The notes beneath the pieces are model-generated. The model was not told where the DNA came from. It saw only the letters and a program-made list of their open reading frames with translations, and did no database searches. DNA of 6,037 nucleotides from CAZPUI01 sp964415525 (GTDB lineage: Bacteria > Acidobacteriota > Holophagae > Holophagales > Holophagaceae): contig CAYQAS010000181.1 in NCBI GenBank assembly GCA_964415525.1, forward strand, positions 1-6,037, in the 5' to 3' direction. Position numbers and translations under genes: made by a program. The number at the start of each line of letters is the position of its first letter. Position 1 is the first letter of the stretch. This document shows positions 1 through 5,507 of the stretch, piece after piece.

Positions 1-638
1 ACGGCGTCTACGGCCTCACCAAGGGCCAGTTCAGTGCAACCGCGGATGTCGGATCCATCCTGAAGAAGGGCGATATCAACGAGATCCCCCCTGTGGATCC
101 CGCCACCCTGGCCATGGAACTGGGCTGCGGCTTCGTCGCCCGAGCCTTCAGTGGCAATCCAAAACAGCTGAATACGATCCTCAAGGCCGCCTTCGCCCAT
201 CAGGGCACAGCCCTGATCGATGTCATCAGCCCCTGTGTCACATTCAACAACCACGAAGGCTCCACCCGGTCCTACAAGGTGGCGAAAGACCGGGAGATCC
301 CGCTCCATGAGCTGGGTTTCGTGCCCTTCAACGAGCTGGAGCAGGTGGAAATCCCCGCCGGCGAGGCCCGCGAAGTGACCTTCCCGGATGGCTCCCTGCT
401 GACCTTCCGCAACGTCCGGGAGGACTACGACCCCACGGACCGCCTCGGCGCCTTACGCACCATTCACGAGGCCAAGGCCGGTGGCGAGCTGCTCACGGGC
501 ATCCTCTACGTTCGTCCGGAAGGTCCGACCCTGCACGACTACATGCACATCGAGGACGTGCCCCTCTGGAGCCAACCGGATGCCGTGGTAAAGCCCGGCC
601 CGGCGGCTCTGGCGGAAATGATGGAAGAACTGAGGTAG
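1..638 (+). CDS. korB: 2-oxoacid:ferredoxin oxidoreductase beta subunit (KorB type), 3' part
   Basis: This is the C-terminal 211 residues of the thiamine-diphosphate-binding beta subunit of a 2-oxoacid (probably 2-oxoglutarate):ferredoxin oxidoreductase. The cytoplasmic enzyme interconverts acyl-CoA plus CO2 and a 2-oxoacid with ferredoxin as electron carrier. The frame is open from base 3 and begins GVYGLTKGQFSATAD, the conserved block that follows the ThDP/Mg site (usually preceded by N-N/D). The segment HQGTALIDVISPCVTFNN is the family's conserved strand with its Cys, and it starts the beta C-terminal domain. The ThDP GDGD motif and the alpha subunit would lie upstream of the window. The stop is TAG at 636-638, and the next gene starts 9 bases later, so the two are probably co-transcribed. 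Substrate choice (2-oxoglutarate versus another 2-oxoacid) cannot be settled from this fragment. Confidence 0.9.
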   Translation, partial: GVYGLTKGQFSATADVGSILKKGDINEIPPVDPATLAMELGCGFVARAFSGNPKQLNTILKAAFAHQGTALIDVISPCVTFNNHEGSTRSYKVAKDREIPLHELGFVPFNELEQVEIPAGEAREVTFPDGSLLTFRNVREDYDPTDRLGALRTIHEAKAGGELLTGILYVRPEGPTLHDYMHIEDVPLWSQPDAVVKPGPAALAEMMEELR

Positions 639-647
639 GAGGCTCCC

Positions 648-1520
648 GTGACCGGTCCCGTCGTCATCGCCGGTGGGACCGGTCTGGTGGGCCGGGTTCT
701 CAGGGCGCACCTCGAGGCCGAAGGCCAATCCGTCGTAGTGCTCTCCCGAGGACCCGGTGGACGCCCGTGGTCCGATCTGCCGGCTCTCGCGCGGGAGGCC
801 TCCGCCATCGTGAATCTGGCGGGGGAGAACCTCGGTACGGGCCGTTGGACGCCAGCAAGGCGGTCACGAATTCTGGTGAGCCGGGTGGAAGCCACCCGCC
901 GCATCGTGGACGCGATCCAGGCCTGCCCACCCCCACGCCCCGCTCTGATCCAGGCCAGTGCCGTGGGGTTCTACGGTGCCTGCGGATCCACACCGGTGGA
1001 TGAGGATGCACGCAACGGAGCCGGGTTTCTCGCGGAGGTTTGCCGTACGTGGGAGACTGAGGCCCTGCACGCCCAGACGAGAATCGTCATCTTCCGGCTT
1101 GGCGTGGTGCTGGCGCGAGGAGGCGGCGCCCTGCCCCGCATGGCCCTGCCGGTGCGGTTCTTCGCGGGTACGGGGCTCGGGCCCCAAGGGATCAGCTGGA
1201 TCCACATCACGGATCTCATCACCCTGATGACACGGGCCATCCGAGACGAGGAATGGTCGGGCATCTTCAACGCCTGTGCACCAGAAGCGGCGTCCAGTGA
1301 TGCCTTTACGCACGAACTTGGGCGCGTCCTGCACCGCCCCGTGTGGCCGGTACCGCGGGGGTTCACGGCAGCGGCGCTGCGGATGGCGCTCGGTGAAATG
1401 GCGGAGGAGATGCTGCTGCAGGGCGCCTTTGTGACGCCGAAACGCCTCCTGGACCGTGGATTTCCTTTCCGCTTTCCAGGGCTGCAGGGAGCCCTCAAGG
1501 ACTTGATCGACAACCGGTGA
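648..1520 (+). CDS. TIGR01777 / YfcH-like NAD(P)-binding epimerase-family protein
   Basis: This is a 290-residue cytoplasmic protein of the extended short-chain dehydrogenase (SDR39U1) group, usually annotated as a TIGR01777 family oxidoreductase or sugar-nucleotide epimerase; its substrate is unknown. It shows the N-terminal Rossmann loop GGTGLVG (residues 9-15), NLAGENLGTGRWT (56-68), the S-Y active-site strand QASAVGFYG (102-110), RLGVVLARGGGALP (150-163) and SWIHITDL (183-190). The C-terminal DUF1731 region runs from about 245 to 288 (FVTPKRLLDRGFPFRFP). The classical YxxxK lysine is not in its usual place (YGACG), as is typical of this family. The length matches the family norm of about 295. 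The start is GTG at 648, chosen because AGGAGG at 637-642 lies 5 bases upstream and the Rossmann motif follows at once. The ribosome binding site overlaps the stop codon of the upstream korB-type gene. Confidence 0.92.
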   Translation: MTGPVVIAGGTGLVGRVLRAHLEAEGQSVVVLSRGPGGRPWSDLPALAREASAIVNLAGENLGTGRWTPARRSRILVSRVEATRRIVDAIQACPPPRPALIQASAVGFYGACGSTPVDEDARNGAGFLAEVCRTWETEALHAQTRIVIFRLGVVLARGGGALPRMALPVRFFAGTGLGPQGISWIHITDLITLMTRAIRDEEWSGIFNACAPEAASSDAFTHELGRVLHRPVWPVPRGFTAAALRMALGEMAEEMLLQGAFVTPKRLLDRGFPFRFPGLQGALKDLIDNR

Positions 1521-1591
1521 TGTAAGCCACGTAAGACGAGGCCCCGCAGGGGTGTCGGGCGCCTATCATGGACGCATAACCAGGGACAGGC

Positions 1592-2335
1592 ATGCCACCC
1601 ATCACACAGCTCGACCGTGAAAGCCCGGTGCCCTTGCACCTCCAGGCGGAGCACCGCCTCCGTCTTCTGGTGGCCGAACCCCGCTATCAGAAGGGTGAAC
1701 TGCTGCCGGATGAGCTCACCCTGGCCAAGGACCTCGGCATCAGCCGGAACACGCTGCGGGCGGCCATCGCCCGCCTCGTGCAGGAAGGCCTGCTCGAGCG
1801 GCGCCCTGGCATGGGCACCCGCATCGTGCGGGAGCGCACCAGCAGCGGCCTTCACGCCTGGCTGAGCTTCACCCGCGAGATGGCCAAGAAGGGCATCGAC
1901 GTCCAGACCTTCGAGGTCGTCTCGGAGCGACTGCGGGCGGACCAGGAAGTCGCCTCTGCCCTTCAGGTTCCTCGCGAGAGCAGCGTCCTGCGCCTGGACC
2001 GGCTGCGCGGCTGGGACGGCATCCCCAGCGTCCACTTCCGTTCCTACCTGCATCCCCGCCTCGGCCTGGAGCCGCGGGACGACTTCAACATGCCGCTCTA
2101 TGAGCTCATCACCCAACGCTGCCGCATCTTCCCCGAACGCTCGGTCCAGGAGATTACCGCGGTGGAAGCCGAACCCTGGGTCGCAGCCCGCCTGCTCGTG
2201 CCTCCCGGATCACCCGTGCTGGTGCGCCGCCACATGGTCTACGACAAGTTCGGCAAGCCCATCGAACTCGGCATCGATACCATCCGTAGCGATCGGTTCA
2301 CCCTCACCCTCACGATGATGAGCGAAGACCGGTAA
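1592..2335 (+). CDS. GntR-family (HutC subfamily) transcriptional regulator with UTRA domain
   Basis: This is a 247-residue DNA-binding regulator that should bind an operator as a dimer and release or rearrange on binding a small effector. The N-terminal winged helix-turn-helix spans about 10-78, with the family core LPDELTLAKDLGISRNTLR (38-56) and the wing LLERRPGMGTRIV (67-79). The UTRA effector domain (about 95-240) contains VLRLDRLRG (132-140), the segment MPLYELI (167-173) and the C-terminal MVYDKFGKPIELG (215-227). This order and length are standard for HutC/FarR-type GntR proteins. The ATG at 1592 is preceded by AGGGACAGG (1582-1590), a moderate ribosome binding site. A 71-base gap separates it from the epimerase gene, so it may have its own promoter. 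Effector and targets are unknown. The nearest downstream DNA is a transposase remnant, so no regulated partner gene is evident on that side. Confidence 0.93.
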   Translation: MPPITQLDRESPVPLHLQAEHRLRLLVAEPRYQKGELLPDELTLAKDLGISRNTLRAAIARLVQEGLLERRPGMGTRIVRERTSSGLHAWLSFTREMAKKGIDVQTFEVVSERLRADQEVASALQVPRESSVLRLDRLRGWDGIPSVHFRSYLHPRLGLEPRDDFNMPLYELITQRCRIFPERSVQEITAVEAEPWVAARLLVPPGSPVLVRRHMVYDKFGKPIELGIDTIRSDRFTLTLTMMSEDR

Positions 2336-2350
2336 TCAGGCGAACCATAA

Positions 2351-2950
2351 CGAAGCAGGAGGGCCGGCTACATCCTAACGGTGGAGGGAAGCCAGGACCG
2401 GCTGCACAAGACCATACGCGCCCGGCTGGAGCGCCTGGACACGCCCTCCGGTGAAGTCCGCCACTCCACAAGCGCGTTCACGGATCGGGGTCACAGGCGC
2501 CAAGCCCTTCCCCAAGTTACGACCTTGGAGGCCGTCCATGGCCTCCCAGAAGGCTTCCTGTTCGAGTGGTCCCACCTGAAGACGCTCGTGCGCGTCCGAT
2601 CCGAGACGGGGCGTAAAGGCAAGGTCGTCTCCGAGACGTGGTTCTACGTCAGCACCCTGCCCATGAATACGGTGGACGCCATCACCGAGGGCGTGCCATC
2701 CCACTGGAGGGTCGGGAACAGCCTCCAGTGGGTTCTCGACGTGGCTTTCAACAGAAGAGCGGAATCGTACGGCAAAGACGCTGCTCCCGAATACGACGCT
2801 CTCCGAAACCACATCATGCGGAACCTCCTGCGGCAGGAACTGGACATCATGAGTCGTCGCATCAAAGCCGCTCTATGCCAGGATTATCACCACGCAGTTC
2901 TGACTGGGTTTCCGGGACGGACCGACGATTGGATCATCCGTTCGCCCTAA
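2351..2950 (+). pseudogene. ISAs1-family transposase remnant (C-terminal part, decayed)
   Basis: This is the C-terminal half of a DDE transposase of the ISAs1 group. Matching blocks, in order, are AGYILTVEGSQDRLH (family: ADYVLALKGNQ..LH), LKTLVRVRSE and ETWFYVSTLP (family: ETRYYISSLP), then HWRVGNSLQWVLDVAF (family: HWGIENSLHWVLDV), ALRNHIMRNLLRQE and IKAALCQDYHHAVL. The frame is open from 2351 to the TAA at 2948-2950, but everything N-terminal, including the first catalytic Asp residues, is missing. A stop sits at 2348-2350. The conserved Glu of the HWxIEN block, probably the third catalytic acid, is Gly. The GTG at 2381 falls inside the conserved LKGNQ-like block and has no ribosome binding site at a usable distance, so it is not a true start. 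Upstream, HNEAGG in another frame (from about 2345) resembles the family sequence just before this block, suggesting a frameshift. The remnant begins almost at the GntR stop codon. It cannot be an active transposase. Confidence 0.85.
2934..2948 (+). repeat. Candidate right terminal inverted repeat of the ISAs1 remnant
   Basis: The bases TCATCCGTTCGCCCT at the very end of the transposase frame resemble the outer end remembered for ISAs1/H-repeat elements (TCATGC-A-TCGCCCTG type). Their position overlapping or just after the transposase stop is where the right end lies in this family. No matching left end was found because the 5' half of the element is gone. The match is from memory and imperfect, so this is a weak call. 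Confidence 0.3.
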
Positions 2951-3086
2951 ATCGGGCTCCTCAGGTTGCAAACACTTCTCCAAGATCCCCAGCCTGGAGT
3001 GAGCAAAACCGCTCCCTCATTACAGGAAAATATTCATAGGAGCCGTTCACGTTTTTTGATACACTCCGGAAAACACACCCAAAACC

Positions 3087-3093
3087 AGAGGAG
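3087..3093 (+). promoter_or_regulatory. Strong ribosome binding site deciding the GTG start of the peptide precursor
   Basis: AGAGGAG lies 7 bases before the GTG at 3101, an almost ideal Shine-Dalgarno arrangement. The same frame is open further upstream, back to TTG at 2966, but those codons have no such site and encode no recognisable sequence. The leader motif KKLNL begins immediately after the GTG. Together these fix the start at 3101. Confidence 0.8.
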
Positions 3094-3100
3094 AATTGTC

Positions 3101-3379
3101 GTGAAAAAGCTCAACCTTTCCAGGGAAAACCTGCTCGTTCTGTTCGACGATAGCGCTGCCCGGGTTGCGGGAGGAACACAGGGCGGAACAGACCACACCT
3201 GTCGTGAAAATCACAACACTGGCTGCATCGTGGATGCAGATTCCCAGAATTGCCCCTCTATGAATTGCCCCTCTGTCATGCCGTTTTGCGACTTTGCTTC
3301 CAGGAATGAGTGCACCGGACATTGCTTTCCCGAACGCCCCACACCGGTGCCATCCCAGAACGGCGTTAGCTGCGTTTAA
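3101..3379 (+). CDS. Putative RiPP precursor: lanthipeptide-like leader, GG motif, Cys-rich core
   Basis: This is a 92-residue small peptide precursor. The leader MKKLNLSRENLLVLFDD...ARVAGG (1-25) has the KKLxLxxExLxxL start and terminal double glycine seen in the class I lanthipeptide / 'natural product precursor' leaders of Bacteroidota, Acidobacteriota and Myxococcota. It is predicted to be cut after Gly25, typically by a C39 peptidase-transporter. The 67-residue core begins TQGGTDHTC and carries 8 Cys (34, 42, 51, 56, 63, 71, 75, 91) with 12 Ser/Thr available for dehydration. It includes a tandem NCPSMNCPSV (50-59). There is no membrane segment. The gene has a strong ribosome binding site and its own intrinsic terminator, so it looks monocistronic. 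No LanB, LanC, radical SAM or transporter gene lies in the window, so the maturation route is unknown. It could instead be a GG-exported disulfide-rich peptide. The leader assignment is fairly sure; the lanthionine chemistry is inference. Confidence 0.75.
   Translation: MKKLNLSRENLLVLFDDSAARVAGGTQGGTDHTCRENHNTGCIVDADSQNCPSMNCPSVMPFCDFASRNECTGHCFPERPTPVPSQNGVSCV
3247..3274 (+). repeat. 15-bp tandem repeat inside the peptide core
   Basis: GAATTGCCCCTCTAT (3247-3261) is followed directly by GAATTGCCCCTCT (3262-3274), an identical 13-base copy at a 15-base period. It is in frame and encodes NCPSM then NCPSV, two adjacent Cys-Pro-Ser units. Perfect DNA identity points to a recent in-frame duplication that lengthened the core by five residues including one Cys. 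Confidence 0.85.
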
Positions 3380-3397
3380 TAATATTAATTCACTTTT

Positions 3398-3435
3398 ACG
3401 GGGCGATCTCACTTGATCGCCCCGTGAATTTTTTT
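3398..3435 (+). terminator. Strong rho-independent terminator of the peptide precursor gene
   Basis: An 11-bp perfect stem (3398-3408 with 3415-3425; arm ACGGGGCGATC) closes a 6-base loop TCACTT. After TGAA (3425-3428) come seven T (3429-3435). It begins 19 bases after the TAA of the peptide gene. There is no matching A-run on the left side, so it should act only on + strand transcripts. Its strength suggests the precursor mRNA ends here and no biosynthetic gene is co-transcribed downstream. Confidence 0.92.
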
Positions 3436-3440
3436 CTCAT

Positions 3441-3757
3441 CTTGAGCAATAGACCATCAGAGCAAATGCAAGGCCTATTCATTGCTCTGCACTGCAGCCA
3501 CCTTTGATTTGGAGTTGGTGGCAAGCATGCAGGAGCTTGGAACAACTCCATGAATCGCTTCCAGCACCGAGAAACAACCGAGGGAAGAAGCTGTTGCGGT
3601 AGAAGCCAGACACGACGCCTAGCTCTAGAGTCGCCGCCCCAAGGCCGCCCACTGCCCGGAATGCCGCCTTGAAGCTCTGGCCGGGTTGCCGGAACGATGG
3701 CATTGAATGAATCAGGCACTTGCCCAGGGATATGGATCAGCTCTGGGTCTGGAATCC
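3441..3757. other. Intergenic stretch without a supported gene
   Basis: These 317 bases lie between the + strand terminator and the stop codon of the - strand GH9 gene. Two overlapping - strand frames are open (3479-3703, and one running 3396-3818 into the GH9 gene), but neither has a ribosome binding site or a recognised motif. The translation from 3703 includes GGLGAATLELGVVSGFYRN, which looks protein-like and could be a decayed fragment, but I cannot assign it. No clear terminator for the GH9 transcript was seen. Base composition is intermediate between the AT-richer peptide locus and the GC-rich GH9 gene. Confidence 0.5.
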
Positions 3758-5506
3758 CTACTGCGTCGCCAACGCCAGCGCGAGCCAGGTGGGATGCAGG
3801 CTCCACTGTTCGGACCAACGCCAGTTCTGCGCGGGATCCTTGGCGTAGGGCTCGGGCATGTAGGCGAGGTCGCTTTCGTCGTCAAAGCCCCCGGTGATGC
3901 CGTTGCATACGCCGCCGGGGGCATTGGGGTTCTCTGGCAGGTAGACCGGCGTGTTCCGCCCGCGACCCTGAAGCATGCACATGTCGTAGGGGTTGCATCC
4001 GAGGATCCAATCCACCTGCCGCTGAGCGTGGGCCCGCAGGGCGGAGGTCAGCTCGGGGATCAGGGGCCCCGCAAGATTGGCCGCCGTGGCGAGGCTGGCG
4101 AGGCGCGCGTTCTCGCCTTGCCACCAGTAGCCGCTTTCGTTCTTGTGGGGCAGGAAGTAGGCGCTGCGCGGCTTTCCACCCACGTCCTGCACCAGCTGAC
4201 GGGCGATCCCGAAGGGATTGGCGACCTCGCGGGTGAGGCCGAGTTCGAACTGGAAGTAGGCCTTCACCGTCTCCACGACCTTGGCCTGCCGCGCGGCCTC
4301 CGTTTCGAGCGTGCGATAGCGCAAAAGCGCCACCACCGGCAGTCCCGCTTCGGCCCCATGGAAATAGGGCCGGGTCCCCTCATCCACCTTGAAGTGGCCG
4401 CGCCACGGACCGTCAGGGACCTGCCGTCCCATGAGACGATCCGCACGGCGCCGGGCCGCGACCAGGTAAGGGGATTTGCCGGTGGTGGCGAAGAGCTCCG
4501 TGGCGGCCATCAAGGCGCAGTAGTCGTCCAGGAGGTTCTCGCGCCCGTTATCGCAGTAGGTCAGGTTGTGCTGCTCCAGATGTGCAAAGCCCTTCTCCGC
4601 CGCCGCGAGGTACTGGGCGGACGTGAAGGCCCCGTCCTCCTTGAGACGCGCGGCCCGCGCCAGCGCCGCGATCGCCATGCCGCCGCCCTCACGGTAGGCC
4701 GCCTGGTAGTCCGCGAACTTGTGGCCGTCCTGGGTCTTGTAGGCGGCGATGGTGCGCTTGCTGAGGTCCTTCGTCCAGATGTCGAAGACCGTCGTGTAGA
4801 AATAGCCCTCGGGATCCTGCATCCGCACGAGCCAGTCGGCGCCGTGGAGCGCCTCTTCCTGGAAGACGGGCGCCAGGGCGGGAAGCGCCCCTTCCGGCCC
4901 CTTGGTCACGCGATCCGCGCATTCAAGAAGCGCCCAGGTGGTCAGGGGCGCCTGCTGGGGGCACATGTAGTTGGTGTAGTTGAGGTGGCTCAGATATTTA
5001 CTTACGTCCCCGCTGGCGTCGTACCAACCGCCGCTCACATCCACCGTGCCCTTGCGCCCACCGTGGAAGGTCATCCGGCTATCGGCGCGATCGACCTTGC
5101 CGGAGCTGCGCTGGCCCTTGAAGAAATACAGGATGTCGGAGAGCAGCGTCTCCGGTAGCAGGCGCTTGCGCACCTCGAAGGATTGCCCCTCGAGCGTACC
5201 ATCGGGAAGCGCCACCCGCAGGCGATAGCTTCCCTCACGATTCAAATCGGACACCTCAGCGCGGAAGAAGGGCCCCTTGTGCCAGTGGTCCACCTTTTGC
5301 GAAGCGGTGAAGGTCCCCTTTCCCACGACCTTGCCAGCGGGATCGAGAATCTCGAAACCCGGAGCTGTCTTGGTCGCGGGCGCCTCCAGCAGGAAGATCT
5401 TGGTCTGGTCCGGCTCGAAACCCACGTGGTTGTGGACGAGCTTCGGAACCTGGGCCGATGCGGCACCCGCGACAACGGCAAGGATGGCGGCAGCGAACAG
5501 ACGCAT
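3758..5506 (-). CDS. Secreted glycoside hydrolase family 9 (cellulase-like) with N-terminal Ig-like domain
   Basis: This is a 582-residue exported hydrolase expected to cut beta-1,4-glucans or related beta-glucosides outside the cytoplasm by the inverting GH9 mechanism. Residues 1-19 form a signal peptide (MRLFAAAILAVVAGAASA|Q). A CelD_N-type Ig-like domain spans about 20-113 (VPKLVHNHVGFEPDQTKIFL onward), and the (alpha/alpha)6 catalytic domain spans about 118-580. The catalytic-base block is GGWYDASGDVSKYL (159-172) with D163 and D167. Other family blocks are YMCPQQ (180-185), WWQGENARLASLA (461-473), GCNPYD (503-508) and the C-terminal RWSEQW, where E566 is the likely proton donor. I chose ATG 5506 because GGAGG lies 6 bases upstream and the signal peptide follows. 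An ATG five codons earlier (5521) lies before the upstream stop and has no such site. It follows the ROK kinase frame with one base between. No carbohydrate-binding module is present. Exact substrate is unknown. Confidence 0.92.
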   Translation of the reverse strand: MRLFAAAILAVVAGAASAQVPKLVHNHVGFEPDQTKIFLLEAPATKTAPGFEILDPAGKVVGKGTFTASQKVDHWHKGPFFRAEVSDLNREGSYRLRVALPDGTLEGQSFEVRKRLLPETLLSDILYFFKGQRSSGKVDRADSRMTFHGGRKGTVDVSGGWYDASGDVSKYLSHLNYTNYMCPQQAPLTTWALLECADRVTKGPEGALPALAPVFQEEALHGADWLVRMQDPEGYFYTTVFDIWTKDLSKRTIAAYKTQDGHKFADYQAAYREGGGMAIAALARAARLKEDGAFTSAQYLAAAEKGFAHLEQHNLTYCDNGRENLLDDYCALMAATELFATTGKSPYLVAARRRADRLMGRQVPDGPWRGHFKVDEGTRPYFHGAEAGLPVVALLRYRTLETEAARQAKVVETVKAYFQFELGLTREVANPFGIARQLVQDVGGKPRSAYFLPHKNESGYWWQGENARLASLATAANLAGPLIPELTSALRAHAQRQVDWILGCNPYDMCMLQGRGRNTPVYLPENPNAPGGVCNGITGGFDDESDLAYMPEPYAKDPAQNWRWSEQWSLHPTWLALALATQ

Positions 5507-5507
5507 G

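Noticed and set aside
1540..1577. Possible promoter (TATCAT at 1564-1569) and small CCCCGCAGGGG hairpin before the GntR gene
   Set aside because: The -10-like hexamer has no matching -35 at usable spacing. The hairpin has only a 4-bp stem without a T-run, so neither can be called as a promoter or terminator.
971..2116. 381-codon open frame on the - strand across the epimerase and GntR genes
   Set aside because: It crosses two well-supported + strand genes and the gap between them, and its translation has no family motifs.
2381..2383. GTG as the start of a 189-residue gene
   Set aside because: It falls inside the conserved LKGNQ-like block of the ISAs1 transposase, with family-like sequence continuing upstream in frame. 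The only AGGAGG (2357-2362) is too far away.
3033..3065. Possible promoter for the peptide gene (TTCATA at 3033, TTTGAT at 3055, or TACACT at 3060)
   Set aside because: Several weak hexamer matches compete and none stands out. A promoter probably lies in this AT-richer stretch, but I cannot place it.
3396..3818. 140-codon - strand frame spanning the terminator and running into the GH9 3' end
   Set aside because: It includes the hairpin and T-run of the + strand terminator and overlaps the GH9 coding end, with no ribosome binding site or motifs.
3707..5158. 483-codon open frame on the + strand opposite the GH9 gene
   Set aside because: It is entirely antisense to a clearly recognised GH9 gene in GC-rich DNA, where long shadow frames are common. 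It has no ribosome binding site and no recognisable domain.
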